Shown piece after piece: positions 1 to 13,700 of a stretch of 64,000 bases of DNA. The position numbers and the translations under genes were made by a program. Each line of letters starts with the position of its first letter. Position 1 is the first letter of the stretch. The DNA is taken from NCBI GenBank assembly GCA_018389105.1, contig JACATO010000309.1, positions 434,001 through 498,000 of the forward strand. Direction: 5' to 3'. The notes below the pieces were generated by a model that ran no database searches, was not told the origin of the DNA, and saw nothing but the letters and a program-made list of their open reading frames with translations. This DNA comes from Nautilus pompilius. Its lineage: Eukaryota; Mollusca; Cephalopoda; Nautilida; Nautilidae.

Positions 1-3000
1 ACTGGATACTTGGACTTATCAGGAGGGACACAGAATTTTAAAACAGTTTCGTTCCATCAGTTGTAGTTTTGATACTGTAGTGACTTCTGTAACCAATGTA
101 AACTTCCCAAGTGTCATGTAGAGGGAACACAGGATAAAACAAATGCCATTTTGTCTTTACATAGCATAGGATGGTAAAATGGACCCGGAATGTTATTTAC
201 TGACACATTAAAGACACCACTTTTTTGTTTGGTGGATCCCACTTCAGCTGTTAATCAAAAAGAGCAAGAACTCAATTTGGAAATTATGAAAGCAACTCCT
301 CTTCTTCCTCCATCTCTCCCTCTCCATCTCTTCTCTCTTTCAAAATGGTTGTGAATGAAAATCTAGCAAAGGAGAATTCAGGCTATTTGATCTAGCAGTA
401 AGGGAGTGCTCCCAACCAAGATCCCTACATGTGTGTCAGAATGTTCTGTTCATCATTATTATCTTAATAATTTTATAAAACCCATTTTTAAAATGAAAAA
501 CAACAAATTCTTTTAAACAAAGGACACTTTGTTGATTCAGTACAAGATTAAGAGTTTGTATAAGTCTTAATGAAGTATTTTCATTGGATTTTTAAAGTTT
601 ATAAGCATATTATGAAATTTTAATGTTAACTTCTTAATTAGATACGTGAACCTTAGAGTATGTCTCTCAATATAGTAGTACACAGCTGTAGGAATCAGAC
701 AGACACACAGAGAGACACTTCCCAAATATGATCTTTTGTTTTTATAAAATGCTGACCTATGCATTTGACCATTCTCAGACCCATATATTTTCCCACCAAA
801 GTGGAAAATAAAAATATTAAACGATGTTGTTGATCTCTATTTATCACCATCAATCAACCTGTGTTTTTATTGCTTATGGACTGTTAAAAACTTGCTGTTT
901 TCTTTAGCTTGAGTGGTTCAAACTTCACTTGTAAGTTCACTGGTAATTTTGAGTGCTTGCCTTGCTATATTCCGAGTGTGGGAATTTTACTCTTGGCATC
1001 ATTTCAGTCATTGTCATGTTCATATAACTGCATTTTTAACAGTACTGACCTAACACTGGAGGGAGCATAGATAGCTGTCTTGGGGCTAAGTGTCCCCACC
1101 CCTTTCCAAATTCACTCCTACAGCGATGTAGTTAATAGCATGTGTATGTCCTTGATTTCTGATAACTGTTTTGATATACCAGCTGTTACATTGGTTGTGT
1201 ATTTACAGGTGACTTCAGAAGAACAGGTACTGACGTATGTTTAACCATCTCTGGTGCTTCTGACTTTGCTAAGTGGGCGTGCGTCCTTATCTCCCTTGAA
1301 TTAGCTCTTTCTTTTTTTTTTCTTTTGTGTGCTTCATAGCTTGAGTACTGGCTACAATTTGTTTTGCTTTGTGTGCAGAGACACAGACTGTTCTCTGACA
1401 TGTTCTTGATGTCCAATATGTTACCTAATGTGCCGATTATTGGTTCCTTTTTAACAAAGCATGCTTCCTTTCCCTGTTTTGATGGTTGGGGATTTTATTT
1501 CTTTCATTCTTAAAATTGCTTTTAATAGCAGCATTTTTTTTTTTTTTTTTGAACTTTCAGTTGCTCTTTGGTAACACCCCCTCAAATAATAATTAGGGGT
1601 CTCTCAGCAGCAGACTTTGTATTGCTCTTCCACTAACATTGGGTGTAGGCTCTCTGTACAGGACTTTGGATGGATATAACTAGTAAGTAGTGATTTATCT
1701 CCCCCTTATTCTGCTCTGCTGATCCACTAACGAGCAGACAGGCAGATAACATGTAGGAGAGTTTAGAAGAAGCTAAGCTTATTAACTCTTCTTCACCACC
1801 ACCAAAAATGAAATGATTCCTGGAACTTGTAAAGATTTTGATTTACATTTAGTTTTCATCTTCTAATCATCTGACATGTTAATGTAGATTTTTTTGTGTT
1901 TTTTAGAGCCCCAAGGGTAGCAGAACAGCCACGTTTCCTATGCTGCCTTTCTTTGTGTTTTTCTTTTTCTTAGTGTTTAAAGTTTGATTTTCGGCAGTTT
2001 TAGGTCAGGCCCATTGCTTATGTTTCTTTGAAATAACATGATATTGGCAAAAGATCAGTTTCTGTTCTCATGTAAAACAGATCAAAATTATTCTATGTAG
2101 AACTTAGGTGGCCATGTGGGTTTTCTGTGGCTTGGACTCGTGACTAGAACCCACCACTTAGTACCTGACAAAGCAGTGATCGCAGTCACAAGTTCAGCAC
2201 ACTAATCTGGATCGACTACAGTCCTTTCTGCCAGCTCATTATCACTAATTAAATGGCTCAGGACAGAGGAATGTTGTTCTCTCTCTCTCGCCGGATATGG
2301 ATGGATGATTCTTTACTTACTGATTTCATTTAAACTTTTTTGAGGATAAGTGCCTTCATGGGTCAAAACAGTTTATCGTAAACAACTGAGAGAATACAGT
2401 GAATTTTATATAAAGGAAAAAATTGGGTTACCTTTCCAGAAAGGAATTTATATTTCAAGGCTTAAAAAAAAATACTTTGTAGAATTAAGGATTTTTTGTA
2501 CCTTTTATGAATAAATTAGTCTTTGGTTAAAGAAAGCTACTGAATGTTCCTTGGGAGGAGATTCATAATTTGTGTATCATTGTGGCTGGTCTCCATCAGC
2601 TCATTTTGCAATCTGATGGAACTGGGACCAACTGCCACAATTTCTTTCATAACAAAATAGCAAGCAACTAAAGTGAATTTCACATGTAAACATTAAAGTT
2701 AAATGGTTAACATTAAATTGAAAGTGATGAAAGTGTAGAGAATATGACTAAAAGAAGTTAACATGACAAGGTGTGAACCTTTTATTACCTGTAAAGTTCC
2801 CTATGGTTAAGAAATGTTTACTGATGTTTTTAATTGTTTAAACTTATCAGTGGTAATTGATTTTACTTGCTCACAGTATTTTTAATATAAGGATTTCTAG
2901 ATTATTTAGTTGATTTGAAATTATGCCTCCTTGCATTGTTATCTGATGACACTGGAAGAAAATGGCGGTATTAGTCTGGTTAAAGGACCTTGATAAGTGT

Positions 3001-4589
3001 TCCTTCTGTTAGATCATCTCACAAAAATCTGAAGTAGATAGAAATACATTTGAGTTTTTTTACAATTCTGATACTTTTGAAAATTTTGTGCTGGGAATTT
3101 TCTAATAACTCTCTTTAGAAATAAACACACAACAGGGTTATTATGCTTGAGCTATAATACTGGTCCACAATATTCTAATCTGTGGATATCTTTGGAGATG
3201 ATCAGTTATACTTTGTAAATCATGACTTTATAAGGGCACTAGACAGATGCTTAATCTAAAAGCATCTTTAAATTGCAAACCACTTGTTAAATATACTGAG
3301 AAGTAGCCTTGGTTACGTGCTATAGAATATCTATGCCCACCCACCCTTTTCATTCCAGTTAAAGATGGCAGTTTTGTAAATCCTAGAAATAATCAGAATT
3401 TAATTATCTGGAAAGTTCGTTATGATTAGCTTGGTAGACACCGGGACTCTTTAACTTTGTGACGTTTTTTTTTCACTCTACCCAGCATCATCATGAAAAC
3501 TAACTGAAACTACCATTTATTACAATATTTTAAAATAAGACAAAAGAAATCCCCAGATACGTAGTGGGAGATAATATGGTAGATCATTGGTAGAACCATG
3601 CAATTGTTATATCTTGATTTCCATAGGAACGAGGATGCAATTGTTACATCTCTTTCATTTGAAACAAGAATAGTACTGTTGGGTTTTGTATAAAAGTGGC
3701 ATCGTTGTCCAGTTGTGGAAGGCTGGGAGCTAGAGAGCTTTAAATGGTTAAAAGATGAGCGCTGAGCCAACTTGTTAGCTCTGGTTAGCCTTCTTTTATT
3801 AAACACTGCTTCTATTGCTTGGGATTAATGTAGAGAAAACTCACTTTGAACAATGAAAATTGCTTAAAATCTTGCACTTGCATTTCATATGTTACACTGA
3901 CAAAACAACCCCCCCCCCCCACCAAGGCTTTAGAACTCCTAAAATTGCATCCTTTTTATGGTGATGTGGATAATTCCATCAAACTTTAAATAGGGACAAA
4001 TTGTATTGCATATTTTGCATGTGGTTTTTCAATCAATTGTAACACTACTAATGTATGGTTCTAGAGAACAGGGTAAACTGTACTTGATTTTACTTGTAGT
4101 ATATTTAAGTTATGTGTGCATCTCAGACGGACAGACAGACAGATCCTTAATTCCTGATTATCTGCCCAATATTATGAACATTTGGTTGATCTAATATTCG
4201 CACATGTCAGCCATCTTGGGTCATGTAGTTGGTTACTCCTCACCTTGTCTATGATAACTACTGTACACTTTGGGGGGGGTGTTGTTTATTTTCCTGATCC
4301 TTACATTGACAGACACATTTTTGTTTGCTGTAACTAACTAATTAGTAAGTAATGTTATTATGTAAAATTATTAAGGCTGACGATTAACCTACCCCTCTTA
4401 ACAACAGCATATTCATGAAGGGCCTGCAAGCCTGGCATCTCTATGTAGACTCCTTACTGTATGGTGTAAGTTATTCTTGCTGACAAACTATACATATAAA
4501 ACACCTTGAACACGTGCTGGTTTGTCTGTCTGTGTTGACTGCTGTAGGTTCTTTCCTTCCCCTGGTGCTAATGCTGTCTTGTGTTACAG
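1..4589. other. Non-coding stretch, probable intron of the SRCIN1/KIAA1217-like gene
   Basis: AT-rich sequence with many T runs and no open stretch that reads like a conserved protein. The first recognised exon opens in mid-codon at 4590, so at least one more coding exon must lie upstream, here or off the left edge. I looked for it and did not find it. A poly-C run lies near 3907-3918 and a short GACA/GACG repeat near 4128-4143. The complement of about 2105-2225 has a loose B-box-like GGTTC stretch but no convincing A box. Confidence 0.5.
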
Positions 4590-4792
4590 GTTTGTCCGAC
4601 ATACCATCAAATGTGCACACCAGCCCTTCACTTCTGCAACCACCTATTAACATGGACATCAAAAGAAACATCCTTTTTATCAAAAGAAAAACCGGCGAAC
4701 TGAGAACAGATCTCTGGAACCTTAGGCGGCTTCAGCAGGTGAACATGGATTCTGGTCATGCATTGTTTGTGGAATCATTAAAGAGGATAAAG
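4590..4792 (+). CDS. SRCIN1/KIAA1217-like exon: start of the AIP3-type coiled coil
   Basis: Acceptor GTGTTACAG and donor GTATGT flank 203 bases. Two bases finish a codon begun upstream, and the exon ends in phase 0. It carries DIKRNILFIKRKTGELRTDL and LRRLQQVNMDSGHAL, a basic-acidic heptad-like run. In this family this is the opening of the conserved coiled coil. The methionine at 4652 is probably internal. Confidence 0.85.
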
Positions 4793-7700
4793 GTATGTAA
4801 ATGCTGACTGGTTGAAAATGTTTTGTTTTGAATGCAAATAAAACAAATATTAGAAGGGAAGTCATCAGTGTTTTTCCTGGCGAGGATGTCAGCTGATGTT
4901 TCTATAGTAGAAAAATTCCACAGGAAGTGAGCTTTTTGACACCCTAAATAGGAAATATCTGCCATGGGCAACATTAGCTAGAATGTATGGATAAACTTAT
5001 TGGAACATAAGCTGAAAATTACATGGCTTGCTTGGTGATTATTAATATGCGAATACTTTATTTATACCAATAATCATTCACTTATGTTTCTAACAGTTAG
5101 GCACCATCGCACATGACTCAGTAGCGCTATTTTGTTTTTGTTGCTAGATACCCGCCAAAAGACAAATTCTAGATAATGAAAGACAGTATGCAGTCAGTCA
5201 GTCATCTTATTACTAAGCCCAGATTTTGCTTCAAAAACATGCATGATGAACCAGTATTTGCTGAACTAATTAGCTAACTAGATAAATCCTTGTGTGAAGA
5301 ACTGACCTAGCCATTACAGTGTTTGTGCATTAGGATTCTATGGAGAGAATTAGGAGTGCTAATTGTCCAACAAAACACAAATTTGTATCAGATTGTTTAA
5401 TGTGATAATCAGACATTTGCTTTTCTTTCCTACACACACTTAGTTCTAATTGTAAAAGATCTTTTCACATTCCCATAACCCTTCATGACAAATTTCTCTT
5501 CCCTTCTAGTCCATCAATATAGATAGCGACACTAAACTGTTGGTGTATGGGTGGAATTGTAAGTCACTGTACTTGCTGTTGGATGCTTTGTTAAATGTTG
5601 TTTCGAGATTTGCGTTTTCAAGAAATTCTGCACGTTTTTGGTTTTTTGTTGTTGTTTTTTTTACTACTTTTTATAAATCATCCACAAGGGCTGGCAGTAA
5701 GGATCATCTGATAGTCTTCGGTTACTTGCAAGCAAATTGTGATGTACGAGGTGTAGTCAAAAAGTATCCGACCTTGAATTTGTTTGAACAAAATAATAAT
5801 GCGTGAGCAAAATCCGCATGGGTATTAGGTGGCCGCGTCCTTCCTGAGCATGCGCAAAAATTTTCGTGTCTGTAGGTTGTGCCAGTCGCCCGCAGTGACG
5901 CGTTGAGTACAGATGTGAAGAGTGTGCTGTGTGATTTTTCTTTTTGAGTCAAGATGACCGAGCGCATTGAGCAAAGATACTGTATCAAATTCTGCCAAAA
6001 ACTTGGTGATACGCAAGCCCAGACTATCGAGAAGATTCAGAAGGCCTTTGGAGATGATGCTATGGGAAAAACACAAATAAAGGAGTGGTACAACCGGTTC
6101 AAAGATGGCCGCACCTCAGTGGACAGTGAGCCACGTTGTGGCAGACCATCGACTAGCAGAAACGACGAAATGATTGCAAAGGTTCGAGGAATAGTCTATG
6201 AAGACCGTCGTGTGACTATTGAGGAGATTGTTGCCGAAGTTGGAATCAGCCATGGGTCAGTTCAGTCAATTATAACAGAAGATTTGTGCATGAGGAGGGT
6301 GTCGGCCAAATTCGTACCAAAGTTGCTGTTTGACCAGCAGAAAGGAAATCTCCCAGGACATGCTGGAGTGTGCTAGCCAAGATCAAAACTTCATGAACAC
6401 TATCATCACTGGCGATGAGACACGGCTATGACCGTGAAACAAAATTGCAATCATCCCAATGGAAGCATCCATCCTCACCAAGACCAAAGAAAGCAAGACA
6501 GGTGCGCAGCAATGTTAAACTGATGATGACCTGTTTTTTTTACTACAGAGGTATTGTGCACCATGAATATGCACCACAAGGTCAGACAATTAACAAAGAA
6601 TACTACCTGGGGGTTCTTCATCGCCTTCGTGAAGCTGTGCGGCGAAAACGACCCGACCTGTGGGCAGCAAAGAACTGGCAACTCCACCATGACAACGCAC
6701 CCGCTCATTCCGCCCACGTCGTCCAAGCATTCCTTGCCAAGCATAACACACCACTTGTTCATCAGGCTTCCTACTCCCCAGATTTGGCTCCGTGTGACTT
6801 TTGGCTATTCCCAAAGCTCAAAAAAACACTCAAAGGGAGAAGATTTGAGTCAACAGAGGACATTAAGCAAAATTCAATGGCACAGCTCTACAGCATCCCA
6901 AAAAGTGATTTCCAGAAATGTTTCCAGCAGTGGCAGGAACACTGGCAGAAGTGTGTAGACTCCCAAGGCGAATACTTTGAAGGGGACTAAATCAAAATGG
7001 TGAGTTTTTTAATATTACTTGTTTTTTTTGGCCAAAGGTCGGATACTTTTTGACTACACCTCGTACTTTTAGGATTAAGGAAATCCTGAAATACTATACT
7101 GACAGAAGAACTAGTGGGTAGTCATCTTACATTTTAGCATACTGTTTCTTCTTTTTCTTTTAAAGATTTTTTTTTTTTTTTAAAATATTGAACAATAAGG
7201 AAAATTATTTTTACAAGGGAGGTAATTATGTGTATACTTAACATGTAAATTTTTTGGGTGTGTGCACACGCACACAACCATGTGTCAAAAGCCTGTCAAA
7301 CACCGGGTGAACAGTTTCTTCTCCTCCAGAATGCTATGGTCAAGTTGCTGGATGCTGGAAATGTAGCTATTGGATATCAGACCAGCACAATGGACAAGGA
7401 TTTCTACAAATACAGGGAAGAAGAGAAGCGGATAGACAAGCAGTTAACGTAAGGAGTTTGGTTTAATTTGTTTTCAGTAAAATATCTAATGATGCAGTTA
7501 TTTTTTTTTTAAAAAAAATATTTAATTTCGTTTGTTCATTCATCTCGGTGCTTCACCCTGAGACCAATACCCAATTACCTACCTTGTGTTATTCTAGGAG
7601 TTTAGAAACTTCTGTTGAAGAGCTGAGAACTGATGTGATATCAAAGCAGTGCCGAGTGAACATGGGGGATGTCGAGAGCATGGCTCTGTCCTTGAGCCAG

Positions 7701-10700
7701 ATTTCAAAGGCTATTGCAGAATTGAAGGGTGAGTAATTGACTATTTAGACATCTTTCTTAGGTGTCCGGAATAGCAATGGACCTGACAAGCTTGTATAGG
7801 AGGACAGTTCTAGTGCAGCAACCGTAACCTGAGTAGTAGTACTTTATAATAATCAAGTTGTAAATCAACAATCATCTAAGGAGATCTGCCAACTTCCTGG
7901 CATGGAGATGACTTTGTAGGAAAATCTGCTGGTGAATACCATTCAGAGAGGATGTAGCTGCTGGTAGTTATATGTGTAGCAGAAACAAACCAAGCATCAC
8001 GTTTTATAATAAACAAGAAAGTGGATGTACATATGAAGATAGCATATGATTTATTAGATTTATAAGGATAGTATTCTCACTTAAATTGAAATTGTTAAAT
8101 TATTTGATTGAGTCTTGCTTAGTGATAATAATGACCGGGTGGGGAACAGTACCTGGTATGAAGGTGAAAATTGGGAAGGTGAGTGTTAGCACCTAATGTT
8201 CACTAAAGTAGGCTGAAATTCCTTGGATGTTACAAGAGCTGTCAGTACAAATCGATGGGAGACTATAACGTTAGTGAAGCTTCTTCTCAAAAAATGGGAA
8301 CAATATGAAAAGCTCCTGCATTACTACTGTGGGTACACAATATCTTTGATGGGATCCATGTAGTACATGAGCTGCATGAAATCTGAACGACAAACGTGAT
8401 TAGTTGAAGAATGGATGGTTGGCAAAACCTCATGGAAATGGTTTTATAAATAGTAAATGCAGCAAGAGAGGCAATGCTTAATTGACATTGAGTGTGCATC
8501 GCCTATTGTGTTGCTTACCATTTTCAAAGGGCTTTAAATGTCACTTGAACATTTATCTGCACAGGAAAAGACTCATGCAACAACTGAGTGCTACAGATCA
8601 CCTAACCTGACATGACCGGTTGCATTCATTGTGTGTATGGAAGTTGATCCAGAATGTTTTGGGTTCACATCTTCATGAAAGATGGTGCACCACTTTCACA
8701 TCACAACACCTGTGAAGAAGCTGCTTATACTAATGTGATAATTCTATCAGTTGGCATTTTAAAGTGCAACAACCATCTAAAACAGCTGATACCGCATGAC
8801 TTGTGTTCACTGACCAGTCGCCCTGATGGTAGTGGAAGAGGAAGCTTCCACAAACCACTGCATACAATGATCTTTTATATTCACATTTTGAAGTGTGGGA
8901 GTGAGTTTGGAGGCAGCAGGAGAGGGACTCTCACTTAACACCGCATCAGATATAAGATCAATTACCTTTATATAGAGGCTCACATATCCTCACTTTCATT
9001 TCTGCATTCTTTACATAATCAGGGGCTTCATCCCAGACCCTGTTCAAAGATTTTCTGTCATACTGTAAAGGGCATCTTCCCTAACGGTCCATCTTGGGTG
9101 AGATGTCACTCGAGATTGCGTACAAAGGTACATGCTACTGGAGAACTTGAATTAGGGAAAACTGGACTTTTCGTCCTGGGTGCTGCCTGGCAGGGAGTGT
9201 ATTTTAAAAACAAAAGACCAGGTGGTGGGACTCAGCCTTGCACTTTAAATGATGATGTCTCTGTCTATCTCACTTCAGCACGATTTCCATCTATACAAGA
9301 AAAAATGAAGACAACTGTGTCTAAAGAAAAAGAAAAGGTTATAAATGAAGAAAAGTAAGTAATTACACTTTGTATTTTTTCAATTTCTATGAATCTAGGA
9401 CTTTAAATCTGACTGTCAAAGGTCAAGCATGAAAGGGTATGGCTATCTTGCTGAAGACACTTGCAATTACCAGGAAAAATACACAAACATGAGAAATTTT
9501 GAACATTTCAGATAATAAACTGACTGCTGACATCAGCTGGCCAGTTATTTGGTATGCATTGGAAATTTTTTAAATGATATCTTCTCTTTAACTTAGTGAT
9601 ATGAAGAGACAGTCTGTTATAATAACTTGTATTTTGAGGAAATTATGTGAGTAGATGTTTAAAGCGTGAGTTTGAAACAAAGTTACTTGGAACTGGGGAT
9701 TTTAAATTTTATCATAATCACCCTAAAGTGTCTTAATTTGGAGAAATACTTCCAGCCTGTCACTACAAAGGCTTTTTTTATGTTCATGTAATGGACACAG
9801 CACAGTCATACAGTAGACTAAACAAAATTGACTGATTTCTTTCTTCATAGTTAATTCCTATGAGAATACACGTACGCACACCTATTGCCAAATAATGATG
9901 TCTTTTATTCCTTTATTTAAATAGCTTCCAGAAAAATAGATCAAGACTCTATTATAAGTCTTGCAGCTTGAAGGTCTATCTGAAAATCTGGTCTTGCCCC
10001 TAAAACTAATTGTTGTAGTTTGACTGTTGACATTTGAAGGAAACAGAGATTGCTAGATTTTTTTATACCAAACCCATGGTTGGCATAAGTCAGTGGCTTT
10101 CTGTAAAAGAAAGATAATATCACTAATTAAGTTTGGGTTCTTTCACTTTGTTTTTATTGTGAATTATTTGTTGCTGTCAACTTCTTAAAAACATCTGTCC
10201 TGTAAACAATTAGGATGTGTGAGAGAGATGACAAGGTGGAGACAAAGATGTTTCCTTAGAGTGTAGGAAGACGGTGTTATTTCTGATATCTTTTGAAAAT
10301 ACCAGAATGAGAGAAGCAGCGCAGAAGGTTCAAACCAGTTATTAACAGAACTCTTTACAGTAAAACCTCGATTTAATGGACTAACAGGGAGGGGTGTCCG
10401 TTAATGCCAGATGTCAATGTACACAGCTCAACACCGACATTTGTCGGGAGACCATAGCAGTACATCTTTAACTTTGTGGTGTTGAAATTGCCTCATCTTT
10501 CTCTTTCAGGTTTTTAAAGGAAGAACCAGAGAAATTAGAAAATTCTTTGAAACGATGCAAGAAACTAACTGGTACCCTGTTCACTTTAAAAAGGTACATG
10601 TACATACACGTGGATCCGCTAAGCTTCCACCACTAACCGTCGAGGGCTTTTCTCCACATTATTAACAGTTTTAGGCAGTGAAACTAAATAAACGTTCAGA

Positions 10701-13700
10701 CAGGACCTGTTAGAAGATAGGTGATTTTAGAATCTAACTAAGGGAGATAACATAAATAGAAATAAAATCTAATTTTTAGAACATTTTAAATTTAAAAAAA
10801 TAAAAAATATATATGTATGTGTGTGTGTGTGTATACATACATACATACATATATATATATAACTGCCATTTTAATATACAAATTGTATAGATAGCTAAAC
10901 AGTTATTAAAGCTGAAACACAGACTTCAGAAGTATTTGGTAAAACTTGAACTTACACTGCTGCTTCATGTTCAGGAATAAGAAATCTTTAGTTAATAAAT
11001 GAAATAAAATATAAAATTAATGATTAAATTAAACAAATCTTTAAAAGAAAAAAAAAACAGGCAGCAGAAGTTGTTAAACAATAGCACCTAATAAATATAT
11101 TGTAAGATAGATGTACATGATTTAGTAAAATTTATGCAAAATTTCAAACTTAGGAACCAGTCTGACTTTTTAAAATTCTACCCTTCTATTAGTGATACTG
11201 AAAGTAGTAATTCATCTTTAACAGTTTAAATAAGCATTACTAGTATTGCTTTTGATTTAATTATATAATAATACAGTTGTGTGTAGCAAAATAAATTGTA
11301 TATAACAAGACCATATAGATAAATACAACTGAAATGTAGGAAGTATTGCAATAAGAAACTAGTGTATTTTTATATAAAATTCATTTTTTTATTTGAAAGT
11401 TGAATTAATTAATCTAATTAAGTTGCAGGAATATTTTTGCATTGTATTCAAGATTTGCCTGTCAGGAGGAGTTCTATAAACTATTGTTTGAATTAGTTCA
11501 TCTTTGTTGTAAACACTTTGCTATAATATATGCATAACATTGATCATACTTTTATTTTAATTTTAAATATTCAAAAACCAACAAATCCATTCAGTCTCAC
11601 TCTTTGCTGTATTTTAGATAAACTTTTTTCATAACTTAGAAAAGACAAATCTATATTGTTTAAACAACCAGTTTCTTGGAATACTGCTGGTTGTCTTGTT
11701 TGGTCTGGTGTGAAGTTGGTTGTGGCTCACTACTGGAAACAAGGATTTAGTTTGAGTTCTGGTGTTTTAATGATTTTCATTTGCATGTTTCAGGTTTCTC
11801 TCAATTCCTCAGACCTTTCCATATAAATCTTTGTCAAGGGTTAAAGGAATACTCACCTACCTTAATAGGAAACAATCAATTTTTTTTTTCTACTGGCTTC
11901 AAAAGTAGAATTATGCAGTAAGTTACCAAAATCGGGGTTTCTCTTACGAGTTCTGGATGTGCTAACCATAAGACTGCGATTATCTTTTCCCTCCTTTACT
12001 TGTATAACTCTCCTACGTAGTGAGTGGTCGCACACATGTCGTGTCTTGTATGCTTCACCCATTACAGGATTCCAATCTTAGTGATGAAATCAGGGATCAT
12101 GTTTACTCGTTAAGACAGCTGGCCCCTTTTTTTTTTCTAATGCACTAGTGTGTTAAAGGGGATCTCATCTGCAGTTAACAAAGAAAATTTAATTAGTACA
12201 AGGGAGAGAAATCAGTGAATAGTTTTATTGAATTGCATATATAATTACGTAATATCAGGAAAAAAGGGGGCTGTTAGACAATCCACTAATGAACATTAGT
12301 TCACGGTATACTTGTTCTTAGCTGATTGTGGAAATGTCGTTGTAACCATGACTACTGGGCTGCGAAGGTTGAGGACTGGCTCAGTTTGACAGTTTCTTGC
12401 CTTGTCCTCTTCCAACCAGCCACTCCAGTTTCTTCCCATATCTAAAAATGAAAAGTTCTAGGAGGGGCTTCCCTGTTGAAGTCAGAAGTGCTGGGCCCCT
12501 TCCCTTGTACTGTGCGATTGGTAATACTTCCTCGCTAATAACCAAAGCATCATACTTCTTCATTGGGGTAGGCATTGATGTATTGGCAGCCATGACAGCA
12601 GTGTGTGGATGCGTGATGCCGCCTTTGTGCTTTACGTTCAGAATTATTTGAATGTGAAGTGCAGCCTGCTGAACAGAATTGGACTGATGCTTCAGCCTGT
12701 GGGAATAAAACTATTAATCACTGTTTTACACTCAACTGCTGATCAATATTTTAATGATAAGAGTGTGTTGCATTTAGCACCATAGCTAACATGTGATAGT
12801 AACCATTTTGTTAAGTTAAAATTTATCATTGATTCTTGCAACTTCTCGCGTTTCCCATGCTCGAACTTCAGTTGTAGCCAAATAAATCACTGACAAAATT
12901 CATTTGTTGCATTATACGCCAAATGATGGGCACAACTTGTGTTATCATGTGGGAAAGTTATACCATGATTATTTTTTATCTCACTGACAATGCTAAAAAC
13001 ATGAGACAATAGAGCATATGGCTTCACCTGCACATTTTTCCAAATATTTTGATTCCAGAATAATGAACAGGTGTCTTTATCTGCTAGTTTTGTTTGTAGC
13101 TGTTCTCTTTTAAGTACCTGCACTGCTGATATCAAGTGCAGTATAAGAGCTAATTGGTGTTACAGCCAGTGGTCACATGCTCAGAATGAACCAAGTAGGT
13201 TGCTTTCTCTTTATTTCTAAAGTCGTGTAAGTCATAATAATGAGCAGACAATATGACTAGAATTTTATTTTCCTTTTGAATAAAAATGCGGTCGATCCTG
13301 AATGATACTATGATGGAATAAACAGGACCAAATCCATAATTTTTAGAAGAGGAGAATTAGATTTTCAAAATGTGATTGATTTTCACATTTGAGAGGGAGA
13401 AAAATAAAGATGGGAATTGTTGCTTTAACTGTCAGAAAACCAATCCTTGATTGTAATCAGAAGGGGTGGAGTATTGTCTACAAATGTTGAGGGCAGTTAA
13501 TGACCATCATACTATATGGTCACTAGTTAAATTCAAAATAATGGGAATAGTGGATTGTTCTCTGTGTTCTCTAAGACCTTTATGGTTAATTTTCCTTTTA
13601 TTTCTACTGTTTTGTTTACCTTTGGTCTCTGTTGATGTAGATTCTGGTTTTAAATTACTGGCTGGCTTTCTGCCACCATTCTGAATGTTGTATTTGCAGA

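Noticed and set aside
2105-2225. tRNA-like SINE on the minus strand
   Set aside because: A B-box-like GGTTCTAGTC is present but no A box at proper distance and no cloverleaf.
3510-3806. 98-codon minus-strand frame
   Set aside because: Basic, low-information peptide with no domain; intronic AT-rich setting, no splice or start context.
8654-8760. MKDGAPLSHH-like mariner catalytic motif in an intron
   Set aside because: Single short resemblance without the other Asp motifs or terminal repeats.
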